64,000 nucleotides of DNA, taken from contig NC_088916.1 in assembly GCF_963576675.1 (NCBI RefSeq), forward strand, positions 86,259,501 to 86,323,500. The letters run 5' to 3'. Below, piece by piece: positions 47,066 to 60,663 of this stretch (the first letter of the stretch is position 1; the number at the start of each line of letters is the position of its first letter). The stretch is from Euphorbia lathyris. Taxonomy: Eukaryota; Streptophyta; Magnoliopsida; Malpighiales; Euphorbiaceae. A program made the translations under genes and the position numbers. The notes beneath the pieces were generated by a model. That model worked only from the letters and a program-made list of their open reading frames with translations, did not search any database and was not told the DNA's origin.

Positions 47066-47386
47066 GTTTCGACGGAATAGATAACAAGTCAAATCTGTCG
47101 TAATGCAATAGGATCATAGATATCCCAAAACAACAGTTAGTGACTGCAATTATGGGTTAACCACTGAAAATATTCAATCCCTACCATTACGACTGAATTT
47201 GCCACCAAAAAGGAAGTAGTTAAGTTTGCGACTGTCTAAGAATAATGGTCGGTAAAATGTTACCGACCATGGAGTTACCGACTGAATAAATTCCGTCGGT
47301 AAACATTAAAATTCAGTCATAACACGAGTTAGGGACTGAATTGTGATTGAAAGTTCAGTCCCTAACTTGTGTTTTTCTTGTAGTAA
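47066..47386. mobile_element. CACTA-type right terminus
   Basis: Dense inverted short repeats (TTACCGAC/GTCGGTAA, TTCAGTC/GACTGAA, AGTTAGGGACTGAA) lead to a terminal TGTTTTTCTTGTAGTA, which is a CACTA end with its last base changed. It abuts segment copy B exactly. The matching left end was not found nearby, so it is either a fragment or its partner lies in the unassigned DNA upstream in degraded form. Confidence 0.6.
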
Positions 47387-48003
47387 TAGTTATTAACAAT
47401 TTAATCAAATAACCTTAGATCTTTAACCAATTAAACTAATATACTACTGTTAAAATTCAGAATTTTAGTTCTTAAACAAGCAAGGATTTATCTAGTTTGC
47501 TTCTTTTAAGAAGAGTGACCACTTTGACAAGTGTCTTCCATTTTTTACCTGCAACAAATTCTATTGAAAAACAAGAGTATATTGAAACAATTTCTACAAA
47601 AAAAAAACAATAGTATATTGAATGCAATTGAACAAGAAAAATATTAAAAGTTCATTAAGTTTTAGACCTAGCACTAGCTAACAGACTTATTAAACCAAAA
47701 AAAAAATTAAGAGTAACTTCAACTAGAAGCCATGGATAAGAGGCACTAATCAAACCGTTAATTCTTTGTACGAAAAGGGAGAAAGGAAAAAATCCAATTG
47801 AATATTTTTTTTATTAAAGGTTGGGACGATTCAGCCACTTGAAATTGACATCCCAGCTATGCTGGCACCCCGACACAAGGACTGAAAAACCCGAATATAT
47901 TAAAAAAAGGAAAAAATAGTGTAAGAGAGAAACAAAAGAGGGGGGAAGGAGAATAAAAACAAAGCATCAAACAAAACGAGCATGGCTAATGTTACACAAA
48001 TCA

Positions 48004-51000
48004 TCAGAGATCAACGAGTGCCAGAATGTGGGAGTAGAAGGCCACCAAGTGATATCCGCAGAAGAGACCATGACGAGCTATGGCATCAGCAACTCTGTTT
48101 CCCTCTCTATAAATATGAGTAACGCATATTTGCATCCTAGAGCATTGATCCAGACAACGGAGCCAAGATTGCCGAACCGACCAAGGCACCAAAGTTGACT
48201 TTGATTTGAGCATGTTTACCGTGTATAAGGAGTCCGATTCAATCCATAAGAGATGCCAGTTTTTTCCCAATCCATATCAACCGCAAAAATAACCACCTTC
48301 AGCTCCGTGAGATAAGCAAAAGTAGGAGGAATCGAGAAAGCAAAACAACCTCTAGGGAACCCCCAGTGAGTTCTAAAAATTCCACCAGCACCTGCCAAAC
48401 CCGGAGCTCCCAACACGGAGCCGTCGACATTGGCTTTAATCCAACCCGTAGCAGGCCGAACCCAGCGGATTAATTTCATATTCGGTGTAGGAGGAGGTCG
48501 GGCAGCAACCCTGATACGAGATAAAATCCTCTGATCACGACGGGAGGAGCAATAGCCATGCCTTGAAAAGCTGCTTTCCTGAATAAGCGACCGAAGGGAA
48601 GATAAAGAATTTTGGATTGAAGGCCGATCTGAACCAAAAACAGCAGCATTCCTAGCTTTCCAAATGAGCCAAATACAGTTCGTAATGGCGGAGCTCCAGA
48701 GATTGGAAAGCTGTCCGCCCAAGAAACGGGAGATAAGCCTGTCAAAAAAGAGGTCAAAATTGGAAAGAGGGAGCATTTCCTCTTCAAAGATATAGCCGAT
48801 CTCTCGCCAAAGAGACGTAGCAAACAAGCACTCGAAAGACATGAGCAGCAGATTCACCAGCAGCCAAACACATTTCACAACGCGAAGCTAGCGCCATCCC
48901 TCTATGCTGAATAACATCTTAAGTTGGGATGTGATTAAGGATATGTCGCTAAAAAATTGTCTAGCGAGGGGGCAGAATGTGGCTTCCCCAAATAAAACGG
49001 TGCTAGATAACAGGAGCAGTGGAAGACACAAGTTCAGAATAAAACTGCTTCATAGTAAATGATGCTTTTTGATCCGGCTTCCAAATATAGAAGTTATCCA
49101 CATCCAAACCTCTCTGAACAGCAAATATAGAGTATCTAAGGTCGACTGGCAAGTGCTCAATGTTACACCAAAGGTCCCCATTTCTGAAATCACATACACG
49201 GTCGTAGAGGCGGTGCTGCTCCGGGGCAGGGATAAGCATCCGGCCCGCGATGGTATGAGAAATCCAATTATCCGTCCAAAAATTGAGCTGCGAAGAATCC
49301 CCAATCCACAAAAGAGTCTGTTGCTGAATTATTCCATAGACGGACTTGCAAGAATTCCAAATGGTGGATGGCGAAATACAATTCTTGGGGAGACCGGATA
49401 TAGAAAAAAATTGAGATTTCAACAAATCCACAGCAAAACCAGAACCTTGGATCAAATCCCAGCAAATTGTACCAATAAGTGCATGATTAAAAAGACCAAA
49501 GTCTTTTATGCCAAGACCCCCGACTCGATGTTCCTGTAACAGGTCCTCCAATGCACCGCTATAAGTTTTCTTTTATCAACATTACCCGTCTAGAGGAAAT
49601 TCCGCACAGCACGGTTTAATTTCTTCAGAAGCCCAGTCGGCCATTTATAAATCAAGAAAGAGTGCACAAAAGAACCAGAAACAACTGCTTTATTCAAAGT
49701 TAACCGGCCTGCAAAAGAAAGAGATGTACCTTTCGAGTGGTTAAACTGTGACATGAATTTATCCGTCATAGAATTTTGGTACCTAGCACGGGGCACACCT
49801 TTAAACAAAGGAACCCTAAGATAATTGAAGGGAAGACAATTCATACGGATGCCCAAACAGCTGACAAGACCGGATGCCCTCACCCGTGAGACATGCTGAC
49901 CAAAATACACAAAAGATTTATTCCAGCTGACCTTTTGACCCGAAATATTCCCATAAAATCGGAAGAAATCCCTCAGGGTTTTGACGTTGCGCATAGTTGC
50001 TTTAGCAAAAACTAACATGTCATCAACATAGAGGAGGTGAGAAGGAAAATTCTGACCATCAGAGTAGTACATAGGCGAAAAACTGCCATAAAATTTGATT
50101 TTCGATAGACATCACGACAAGAAGTCCTTCGCAATGCTAAAGAGAATCGAACACCTTGAGAACAACCAAAATAACCTTTTGCCACTCCACCAATTAAGAT
50201 TGAGATTTTAGAAGATGCAATGATTTTTAAAATCCAGTCACGCAAAGTTAGGGAAAAGCCAAAAGCCTCCATAACCTCAAGAAGAAAACCCCAATCCAAC
50301 ATATCAAACGCTTTCCTGATATCAATTTTCATGGCCATATTATCTCCAAACCCCCTTCTGTCAAGCAGATTGATACCTTCCGAAGCAATGGCTATACTGT
50401 GGTGAGCGCTTCTACCTTTTATAAACCCGAACTGATTACAAGAGACAATTCTGCTAGCGATTGATGCAAGCCTGTCGGCTAGAATCTTAGCTAGTGATTA
50501 TTTTAAAGCAGAAGTTGCTCATAATAATAGGTCTGAAGTTTTCAATTTTGTCTGCCCCGATGAATTTTGGAATTAAGGCCATCAAGTTGGAGTTGAGCCC
50601 GGGGAAAACGTAACCATTTTCAAGACTATGCACCATGTTGCAGACATCTTGCCCCATCATATTCCAGAAATTCTGATAGAACAAACCCCCGAAGCCATCG
50701 GGACCAGGAGCGCTGTCCGCATCCATGAGGAAAACTGTGCGACGAATTTCATCAGAAGAGGGTTTGTCAGTCAAGGAGGAGTTATCCTCGTTCGTGACCA
50801 AGGTAGGGATAATCGAAGCAACCTCAGATAAATCAGCATGGCCCCCTCACTTCAAAACAGAGAAGAAAATAATTGACGATGTGATTTTCAATTTGGACAT
50901 GATCAGAAGACGATTCATCCCCCTCAATAATCAACGAATCCCAGAATGAGTCTTACGGATCTGCGCAGCACGATGGAAAAACTGAGTGTTGCGATCCCCA

Positions 51001-52057
51001 GCCTCCAGCCATTTTGCACGGTTTTTTTCTTTACCCAACAGTTCTTGCTGAAGTAAATGAAGGTCAAGCTCTTTTTTAGCCTTCGTTTCGCGGTCAATCA
51101 AATCATCAGGGCAACCTTCAGTTTCAATTACTGGTTGGATGTCGTTGAGCCTACCTTCAGCAAGCCTAATATTATTATCGACGTGACCAAAAATAGCTTT
51201 ATTCCATTCTCGGAGAACTGGATGGAGAGAACGAAGCTTGTGACATAAAAGCTGCGCTGGGGGTAGCGAAACAGAAGAAGATTCCCAGTGCCTAGCAATT
51301 ACATCTCTGAGAGAGGCATCTGTCAGCCACATAGCATGAAATCTGAACCTAGCGACATTGGGAATACCAGAAGAGCATTTTAATAACATCGGACAATGAT
51401 CCGATTGATAATGAGCCAAAGCAATGTAAGAGAGTGAATCCCAAGCCTCAAGAAAACCCCCTGAAACCAATGCCCGGTCAAGATGACACTCAACATGAGC
51501 GGAGCCCCGACGACCATTTGTCCAAGTGTAACTATGCCCAGAAGTTTCCACATCATAGAGATCACAGTCACTGATAAAATTCCGGAAGTCCTCGCAGGAG
51601 ACCGAAGCGGGCAGAAGACCTGTTTTCTCTTGAGCCCCGACTACAGCATTAAATCTCCAAAAATGATCCAACTATCAGAAGAGTCACCTCCCATGAGGGC
51701 GAGCTCGGACCAAAGGGTACGTCTATCTAAAGCCGAGTTATGTACATAAACAAATGAAATTTTATGAGAAGTTCCCCAAGAAAGGAATCGAAGAGAAACA
51801 TGTTGTTTGAGAGATGATATATCAGAGACCAAAGCAGGATAACGAGTGAATACCCAAATACACGGGGCGGCAAGATCATATTGCACAACTAAAGAAATCT
51901 GCATAGAGCTCCAAAACTGTGTTGAAATACTAGAAAAATGGACAAGAAGCTCGGCAAGACAATGGGTATCCGGATGATGATGAAAACGTAGAAGCTTAAG
52001 GGCCCTTTGAGTTTGACAGTTTCCAATACCTCTGGAATTCCAGAACAACACAATCAT
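48004..52057 (-). pseudogene. LINE copy 2 ORF2: endonuclease, reverse transcriptase, RNase H
   Basis: Minus-strand order: endonuclease from 52057 (LFWNSRGIGNCQTQRALKLL, a shift near 51665-51672 within the GDFNA motif, then SGHSYTWTNGRRG and QSDHCPMLL), the linker (ADSAPGPDGFGGLFYQNFW), reverse transcriptase in three frames (MAMKIDIRKAFDMLDWGFLL; catalytic box LLYVDDMLVFAK near 50025), the zinc-binding RVT region (49551-49003) and RNase H (IKANVDGSVLGAPGLAGAGG; IESDSLYTV; HIYREGNRVADAIA). At least five frame breaks (about 51670, 50490, 50100, 49570 and 48230) make it inactive. Its YVDD box and ORF1 distinguish it from LINE copy 1, which has FADD. Confidence 0.92.
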
Positions 52058-52514
52058 TGGAAACGTGAGGGTGGCCGGCTAAGCCTTTTAGCACGAGGTT
52101 CCGAGGAAACAGTGATAGCGCTGCTACCCTTTTTTTTTTGACAGTTGTCCAGTCCCTCTATTCCGGTTCCTCAACAATTTGAATAGAATTAGAAGAATCC
52201 TTGTTTAAATCACTAATCGGCATCGTAAATCCAGAAAGATCTTCGAAAACAGGTCTGATAAACTGTGGAGGGACCGATAGTTTCCAACCGAGCTCTTCCA
52301 GATCCTTCTCCAGCTGAGTTGATGGGTTATCCGACTCAGCCGAACTGTGTTCTCATATGCAATCAGCCCAGACAGAAGAGGCACCCCTCTCATGAAGAAC
52401 GATTTGTTTACTAGTGTCCGTGTCTGATTTGGGATTATCCTTAGAGGAAGATTTCTATTTCCAAACACGCTGAGGCGCCTCACCAGGCTCCGTGACATGC
52501 TGCTTTCCTTCCCT

Positions 52515-53432
52515 TTAATGCACAGACACATTCACAGGCTCTTCCCTACCCGAGTTTCTTCTACATTTTACAGCCGAGTGGCCAATTGATTTACATATGG
52601 ACCATATATCAGGCAGCTGCTCGTATTCAAGATCGCGGCAGAGATCAACATCAATAAGAATTCTAGCATAATGGCCTAATTCCCCATCCACAGTGTTCCG
52701 ATCAAACCTAAGCACTACCCCCACAGCCCGAGCAATGCTGGCCATGATTCGTTTATCCCAAAATTCCCATGGGAGATTGTAGAAGCAAACCCAAACCTGA
52801 GCCGATGTAGATTTATGTGAGTCCGGATTGAACCCTGGAGTCCATGGTATAAGACGCACAATGCTAAGCTTCAAACCGATAGCCCCTTGACCCCAGACCA
52901 ATTCTAAAGCTTCAGTTGATTGCATTATAATATGATAAAAACCCCTTCCCAGTGAGATCAATTTCCAATTCATAGAAAACCGCCAAATTGAATTCAGTTT
53001 ATGTTTAAGGTCTGGATGTTTCCATGGGGATTTACCTTTGGATAACGTGATACGACTAATCATCGAGTGTTGATAGAGAGTAATTTGCTCATTATATATG
53101 GATTGTTGTACTTTTACCGATTTGAAACCCCCTTCCTCATAAATAATAGGTCAATCAGATTCCGGAATAGAAGAGGAGTAAATCTTACCAGTAAGAACAG
53201 AGGCGAAGGTACGGACACCTGCCGAAGGTGCAATTGAAGCAGTTTTATTGAGTTCAGGAGGATCCATAGCCGCCGCAAAAGCGGACCTGCTAAAAAGATG
53301 GGAGATGCACTCATTAACAGCAGGTGCAGGCTTATTTATCATCTGATGCTTTGTGAAAAAAGATCGAGAGAATAGGTAGGCGATGGCGATGGAAGAGTCC
53401 ATAGCAGGAAAAACCATTGCGGTCGCCGCCAT
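52515..53432 (-). pseudogene. LINE copy 2 ORF1: DUF4283-type RNA-binding protein
   Basis: Starts at ATG 53432 (MAATAMVFPAMDSSIAIAYL), and includes VGVRTFASVLTG-like sequence (AGVRTFASVLTGK). It shifts frame near 53150, and resumes with MISRITLSKGKSPWKHPDLK and the DUF4283 core (WKLISLGRGFYHIIMQSTEA, VWVCFYNLPWEFWDKRI). A zinc knuckle IWSICKSIGHSAVKCRR follows. These features are standard for ORF1 of plant L1-type LINEs. Not functional because of the shift. Confidence 0.85.
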
Positions 53433-54634
53433 CGGAAAGGAGCGGCCAATTTACCAAATCAGAGAGAGTATATATCTCTGATATTTTAATTATTGTTATA
53501 GATATTTCAATCTACTTGATCTAAGTTTCCACCTTTTCTTATAATATTTATGAAAATAATTGTTACAACACTCAAGCCAAAATTTTAGAACCAAATAATC
53601 ACAGATCCAAAAACACAGGCGGCAGGACGAAGGCCAGCGGCAGTCAGAGGCGAGCGGTCCGATGACGGCAGCCATGCGCACGAATCGAACAGATCCACGA
53701 CGGACGAAAGACGCCAGGCAGAGGCGCGGACGGCGGCAGACACAGATCCGCTACGGAACGAACAGATTCGCACGAATGGAGATCCGCAGCGAATGAACGG
53801 AAAAACAACAGAAAACCGTGACGAAGAGAAGGAATAGCGGAGGCTTGGAGCGACAGTGAGAAAGAAAGAAAGAAAGAGCAGCGGTGCGGCAAAGAGTGAA
53901 GATCGGTGGAGCGGCAAAAGGTGAAAAGCGGGGGAAGCCAACCGTAGATGAACAAGAGCAGACCAATTTAGTAACAGGAGCGTGTGTTCATTATCAATAT
54001 TCAAAACTCCGTTTTTTTTTTTGTTTAATTTAGTGAGTGAAATGTCATCCCATTTGATATTTTCCTTGAGAATATGATTTCTGAATGAAATCGAAAAATA
54101 AAACAAATTCAAATTCTTTGAAGAGAAAGAACTGGTACCAATAGGTTTTGTACAAATGGCTTCTTTCTTAAAAGCTGCAGCAGTACATGCATCTTCTTTT
54201 TCACGAAATAATCGTGCAAATACAAATCAAACCCGCAATTCCATATTCAGACAACAAATTAAAAAAATATTCCATAAGCAAAAAATAAAGGAAATCAAAA
54301 TCAAAACGGGGTTAAACAAATAGACTAACATTTTATCAAATAATTAAAATATCACTATTACTTAATTGTATAACTAGGCCATCAAGTTGAATTTTTTTGA
54401 TAAATTGGCCCAAATACAATAAATCTCAAGTATGAATTACAAATCTATTAAAGAGGATAAGACCAAAACTAATTGCACTAATATAATAAACTTAAGCATG
54501 TTCTTGCAATATGGGTTTCATCAAGTTTGAACAGCTTAAGCAATACAGAAAAATTCAGCAAAACCAAAATATCAATATGAAACAAGGGCTACAGAAGAAC
54601 TTTTGAAAATAAATAACATTTGACAATAAACAAA

Positions 54635-55176
54635 GGGTAATTAATTTATTAGTACCTATATTTTGGAAAAACACACTGTTTAGTCCCTGTATTTTCAAAA
54701 ACACATGGTAAGGTCCCTAACCTTTTTCTTAGTGAACTGTTTAGTCCTTCCCTCTGTTTGTTAGATTTTTTACTATTTATGAGTTCGGAAATAACTAAAT
54801 TACCCTTTACTATTTACCTTTAAACTCTAGAAGAGGAAATCCAATTTAGAAGAAGAAGCTATTTGTATAGAGACAAGAAAAAGAAAAGACCCAATGCTTA
54901 CAAATTTGAACGATTAAAAAGAAAATCAAGAAGAAGAACACTCAAAGTTGATTTCTGATGCATTAGAGTTTAAAGAAAAAGAAAATAAAGGAAAACAAGA
55001 ACACAAATCCAAATTGACTAACAAAATCTTCATGAGAGTCCAATGGTAGTGACTAAGCAGTTCTCCGAGAAAAACGTTAGGGACTAAAAAGGTTAGGAAT
55101 TTTATCGTGTGTTTTTGAAAATACAGGACTAAACAGTGTGTTTTATCAAAATATAGGGACTAATAAATTAATTACC
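54635..55176. mobile_element. Long-TIR MITE in segment copy B
   Basis: Ends GGGTAATTAATTTATTAGTA and, inverted, GGTAATTAATTTATTAGTCC; the inverted match continues through AACACACTGTTTAGTCC. It is related to the MITE at 4567-4906. Copy A lacks it. Inside is AT-rich non-coding sequence. No clear target duplication. Confidence 0.75.
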
Positions 55177-56403
55177 TTAAAATTAATTGAAAGAGGGACA
55201 TGTTAATATAACAATAAATTATTAATTCAAAAGCTCAACTTACTTACAGCCTGTTATCATATTAATTGTAAGAAATAATGGTTTTCGCCGGTCACATTCT
55301 GCAATCAGTGCTACAATATATTTTTTCTTTCCCCCGTTTCTGAAGATCTGTTGAATTGCTCATATCTTGACATGGATTTTCTTCAATATCATACTTCCTG
55401 CATAATATAAACTAAGTTAAAATCATGTGTTTTGTAGATGGATTCAGATTTTTCACTATCATTCTAGATATTTTAGAATTCTTTTTTAATTTCTTAAACA
55501 TTCCTAAGTAGATCGATTCAGCTTTCTCCATTGATTTTGATTAAAAAAAACTCAATAGCCATATCCTTCATAAGCAAGGATACAAATAATATTTGTAGGC
55601 TCCTAAACTTCATAATGCAAAAGAACAAATTCCACAAAGTATTATATGTATAAATTTAATGGTACTACTCAAAGTTCAAATTGGAAAGTCATACATATAT
55701 ATTAAAATTCGAATTAGGAGCTTTCAATAAAATAGAAATACATACAAAAAAATCAGTGCAAGGCATTTGTATGCAAAGTTTTGACTCGCATAAAATTAAC
55801 ATATATACAACTAATGAAAGAAAGTGTACATACATTTCTTTAAAAGCGCAGACAGAGCAACGACTTCTTTAAGTGAAAGCTACTGTTCATTTGATGATTG
55901 GGATAGAGAATTCGTTCATTTTTTTAAGTAAATACAACTGAAGGTTAGTGTGATTGACAATGTTGGTGGAGAGCTGCTCCAGATATATGAGATTTGTGAG
56001 TTTATGGTTTCTGTTCATCAATCATTTTGTTTATATATGAGATATAATAGGGTATATTTGTAATTAACTTTTATCTACTAGGGTTTCTGTGGAGGAATGT
56101 TTTGTTTATATATTTTAAAATTTTATGAATTGCTTTCTACAAAAAAAAAAACTAAGAATTGCATTTTTATTTAATTTAATAGATTTTTATATGTTCCCTT
56201 CATCAACACTTAGGTTTAATTTAAAAAAAATAGATAATGATGAAATTTGACCCTAACTTTTTTTAAAAGTACAGATTTAGCCTTAACGCATGAAATAGTT
56301 CAACTTTAATCCTAACGTTTCCAAGCACGGTCAGTTTTAGCATCATTATATTGAAAATTTGAAAAAGCTAGTTTAGCTATTATTTAATTGTCATATTAGA
56401 CCT

Positions 56404-56739
56404 TCCAACAAGTTTTATGATAAATTGAAATAGTTTCTTAATTTTTTTTGTTGTTTCTAATTATATTAATAACACAATAAAAAAATTAAACATGTAAAAA
56501 AATTGTTATTAACATGTTTGTGGTGACTTAGTTGTTAGCATTTCAACATATTTTTTGTAACGGTATTAGTAACACATTAAATATCTTAGACTTAATTGAC
56601 ATTTGGAAGGTCCGACCACACAATTAAAAAACACTCAAACCATTATTTCCAAATTTTCTAGGTAACATAAAGCTAATATTTATCTTGTCTAGAAACATGG
56701 AACTAAAAAAACCATAACGGAAGAACTATATGATGATAT
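56404..56739. other. Intergenic, nothing recognised
   Basis: AT-rich DNA between the end of segment copy B and the third LINE. No feature seen. Confidence 0.4.
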
Positions 56740-58890
56740 GATGGCAGCGGCGAAACCCTAGCGGCTCTCCTCTCTCCCCCTGGACGGCGCGAGAACCATG
56801 TCTCCTCCACTGAATCATCCCCCAAACAACTCTTTCGCCATAGCTCACCTCTTCTCTCTAGATTCTTACCTTCAAAATCACAGGCCGACCCATCCCCTAT
56901 TCTGGACAGCTCGTACCTCGCATCGGAACCCTGTATCTCTAGACGTTTCAGCTGAGATGCTTATTCCAGATCGCTAAAGTCGGTGAAAGATGCGATTCTA
57001 GAACCCGCCACCAAAGAGGCTGCTCATTTAGGAGATCGCACCTTCGCTTCTGCCCTGAAAGTGGGAATAGGCTCTGAAATTGTCCAGGAATCTGACAGAC
57101 CCATCATCACTGAAGAAGGGGGTCTTCAAGCAGTTAAAATCTAGTACTCAGTCTACAAAGAACGTATTCAGGCATGTCAAAACTCAATCATCGGCAGAAT
57201 CACTCTTCTGAAAGGGGAAACCCCATAGAAGCACGACGATTTAAAACTGAAGCTCAACACAATCTGGAAGAGAGACATGGATTGGATGCTTATCTCGCTG
57301 GGAAGAGGCTTCTACCATATCATTATGCCTTCGGCAGACACTCTGAGGGCTGTGTGGAGTCAAGGGGAAATTCCGCTAAAACCAGGCATTATTCGCTTTA
57401 CTCCTTGGACTCCTGAATTTAATCCTATTTTTACAATTTACCATGGGAATACTGGGATAAAAGAATCATTGTTAACATTTCACGTGCTGTTGGCATTCCC
57501 TTAAGATTTGACAGAAACATAATTGAAGGGGAACTGGGTCACTTTATCTGAGTTCTAATTGACCTGATTTAACACAACACTTACAGTATAAACTAAGGGT
57601 GGATACTGATAATAGGATGCAGTGGGTTAATCTGGAATATGAAAAGCTCCCAAACTTTTGTTCAATCTGTAAAACCGTGTGACACTCGACAATTAGCTGT
57701 TGCAGGAATCCAGGTCGTGATGAAACACATAACACAGTGAAGCCGCAGAGGGATGACAAACAACATCAATCTGACTCGCAGTGGGGGAGGTCTTCTACTC
57801 GGCAAATGAATCCCTCCATTGCCTGGCCGCACAAAACCAATGCCGCTAGCACCTCAAAAATAAACTTTGTTCAGACTCAACAAGATACTCAGAGTACAGA
57901 TCCCCCACATAATAACTAGGCTGACTATAGCGCATCAGAAATAGAGAGTGAATAGATAAATATAGAGAAACCTATTCAGATTTACTCAGGGCCGACTACC
58001 ACGGTCCACCAGATCCTCGATTTCCCTGGTTTTAACAAGGAGGACTCAGTAACTGATAGATTACAGGATTGAAACTGAGAAACACCGATTAATATTGTAC
58101 AAGAAGACTTCATTGAAGGAACTCCATCCCAGAATTCGTTGGAATTAGTTATGATCAATGAACGACCTGAAGAGACGGAACCATGTACGAACAATACAAA
58201 CAATGAGGAAGGCTAGGAATCGCTAAAGAAGAAGAAAACCAGGAAACAGGTGAAGGCTCATCCAGGAGAGGCTCGAGCCAAAAGGCTCAACAAACCAACT
58301 AACGCTATTTATGAATTTCCTTTCCTGGAATTGCAGGGGGATCCGTCACCCTAAGACTCAATGGGCGTTGAGATTACTTTATCAAACGTATAGACCGGCT
58401 GTTTTATGCCTAGATGAACCGATGGTTGCTTTCGATAGTATACATTATAAATTCTCGGAATCGCTGGGGCTATCACTTGTGGCTTGCAACGACAGACCTT
58501 GTCCTTCAATATGGGTCCTTGATGTTCCCTCCGTACATATTTCTAATTTCGTATCCCATAATCAGCATATTACTATGGAGATTAGTGAAGCCGGTTCCAA
58601 ACAGAGGATTTCTTTCGTTTATGGTTTTATTAGATGCGTCGCTCTATGGGATCATTTACTGGGATTTGCTTCTGATCCTTTTAAGCCCTAGATAATGATG
58701 GGGGACTTCAATGCCATCACTAGAGCACATGAAAACACAGGCACATCATCTGCAATCAACTCATACCCTGATTTTAGAAGATTTATTAGTCTATGCAAAC
58801 TCTTAGAAATGGATACTGCATGGGTCCACTTTACTTGCTCAAACGGCAGAAGAGGGAATGAACAGGTGGAATGTAGGCTTTATAGAGCCT
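56740..58890 (+). pseudogene. LINE copy 3: ORF1 and 5' part of ORF2, cut by an LTR element
   Basis: Plus-strand element of the same lineage as LINE copy 2. The ORF1 part has a DUF4283 core in shifting frames (LISLGRGFYHIIMPSADTLR, then IRFTPWTPEFNP) and a broken zinc knuckle (NFCSICKTV, stop, HSTISCC; about 57652-57705). The ORF2 endonuclease begins near 58311 (MNFLSWNCRGIRHPKTQWAL), is interrupted by TAG near 58689, and continues MMGDFNAITRAHENTG and FTCSNGRRGNEQVECRL. At 58891 the Athila/Tat-type LTR starts in mid-endonuclease; the rest of the LINE presumably lies beyond the window. Confidence 0.88.
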
Positions 58891-59387
58891 TGTGATAGGG
58901 ACATTTTGTCCCTATCTTTTAGCGTGATTTACGGTATAATTTCGAACTTAATAAATAAATCTAATTACAAAAATAGTACATTTTCAAATAAATTACAAAA
59001 TAAAAATAAATTTTATGTTTTCACTTAATCTCCTATATTTTTTATTAAATTCAGAAAAATAAACGTCAAGATAATCCCGTTTTCAAGGATCGTATTTTGC
59101 AGGCACAAGTGTTAAGCCCAAAATATACCTAAAATATCATACATAAATACGTTAAAATTACATTAAAATCGTGTTAATTATATTCATTTGGAATACTTTT
59201 ACGTCTTTATTTACTTCTTTGATGCAAGGTACTTAATTATTTGGTTAAATCCAAATAGGAGCGAAAACGGAGCGAAAACGGAGCTAAAATAGAGGAAAAA
59301 CCTAAAAAACGTACCAAGAACGCATAACGGCCAGAAGAACGCTCAAGAAGGACGAAAAGCAGTCGAGAGACAGGGAAAATTCTCTTT

Positions 59388-60535
59388 GTCGCGACTGAGA
59401 TTTTGAGAATCTCAATCGCGACCTACGGAAGCCAGCTCGGGAGAAAAACGAAGTTTTCACTCGTCCCTATACCCCCTGTCGCGACTGAGATTTTCAGAAT
59501 CTCAGTCGCGACAGCGAACCATTCTGCACACAAAACACATGTTTTAAATCGGAAAAACGCGTCTGTTCGTTCGGATAAAAGCAACCCTTCACCAGCGGAC
59601 ACGACCCATCATTTACAACCCTTCAACAACTATAAATAAGTGATCCATTTCAGAATTGAGAAGGTTGGAAAAAGTTAGAGAAATTAGAGAAGAAAGTTGT
59701 TATGTCGAGTTTCTAATTCAGAAAAGAATCAGAAAGTTAGATTTCATTTCTGTGTAAACAATCGTGCTGTACACGAATTGTTATTAGATTAGTTATAGAA
59801 ACAGTATTAGTTTAGTTTTCATTCTGGTAGTAGACGAGATCAGTCTCTATTCCGAAGATCCAGCGAGAAGAATTGACGGCTGAAGCGCATGAGGTTTGAC
59901 GCACCTACGGAGTTTGAGAGAAAGATTGACAACCCGGATCTCAAAGTTTTCGTTGCAATGCTATCCAAGTTTCTACTTCTCTGTTAACTTGTGAAAATTC
60001 ACATTTCATTAATGATATACTTATTTATTCAATACATTCTTACTGTTGTTATTTTGATATTGTTCTGACAAAATGATTTTCAAAATGATAAATTGGTGTT
60101 TTTATTAAAACGTTCTATTCCATCTTATTCATATAAGAACTTTGTTGAACACTTGACAGATTTAGTTTTTATGGATGACATGATCGCTGATCGCGGCTTA
60201 TCAGACATAAAATACTAGTTTGATTAAGGTAGAAATCACCTCAACATCAGGGGGATTTCTACGGTTCAAAGCCAATTAATTGAGCGAAAACGGAGCAAAA
60301 ACGGAGCTAAAATGGAGGAAAAACCTAAAAAACGTACCGAGAACGCATAACGGCCAGAAGAACGCTCAAGAAGGACGAAAAGCAGTCGAGAGACAGGGAA
60401 AATTCTCTCTGTCGCGACTGAGATTTTAAGAATCTCAGTCGCGACCTATGGAAGCCAGCTCGGGAGAAAAACAAAGTTTTCACTCGTCCCTATACCCCCT
60501 GTCGCGACTGAGATTTTCAGAATCTCAGTCGCGAC
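59388..60535 (+). repeat. Four GTCGCGACTGAGATT hairpins in the LTR
   Basis: Inverted repeats at 59388-59422, 59478-59512, 60411-60445 and 60501-60535: arm GTCGCGACTGAGATT, a 5-nt loop, then AATCTCAGTCGCGAC. The arms are perfect in the last three; the first has one change. Each pair lies about 120-245 bp upstream of a TATAAATA box. Confidence 0.93.
59631..59640 (+). promoter_or_regulatory. LTR TATA box, first copy
   Basis: TATAAATAAG in the first 1,023-bp block; a likely transcription start lies some 25-35 bp downstream. The hairpin pair is upstream. Confidence 0.55.
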
Positions 60536-60653
60536 AGCGAACCATTCTGCACACAAAACACATGTTTTAAATCGGAAAAACGCGTCTGTTCGTTCGGATA
60601 AAAGCAACCCTTCACCAGCGGACACGACCCATCATTTACAACCCTTCAACAAC

Positions 60654-60663
60654 TATAAATAAG
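60654..60663 (+). promoter_or_regulatory. LTR TATA box, second copy
   Basis: An identical TATAAATAAG exactly 1,023 bp after the first. It gives the LTR two candidate promoters; if the first is used, the second hairpin pair is within the transcript. Confidence 0.55.

Larger units (their letters stand above)
47806..54069 (-). mobile_element. Near-full-length LINE (L1-type), copy 2
   Basis: A 6,264-bp minus-strand non-LTR element. Its poly-A end faces 47806 (T-run on plus). The likely target duplication is GAATAT (47800-47805 and 54070-54075). The empty site in copy A (about 560-566) has GAATAT followed by GATTT, as predicted. A 5' leader of about 640 bp (54069-53433) precedes ORF1. Both ORFs are present but frameshifted. 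Confidence 0.93.
47388..56403 (+). repeat. Segmental duplication, copy B (split by LINE and MITE)
   Basis: Homologous to 140-2481 in the same orientation. Insertions: LINE 47806-54069 and long-TIR MITE 54635-55176. The LisH exon equivalent (about 54140-54235, minus) is frameshifted and its acceptor is altered. Copy A gives the empty-site sequence for the LINE insertion. Confidence 0.85.

Noticed and set aside
53496..54112. Minus-strand open frame of 175 codons in the LINE copy 2 leader
   Set aside because: Serine/leucine-rich low-complexity translation of a GC-rich LINE 5' leader; no family similarity recognised, and overlapping frames look equally plausible.
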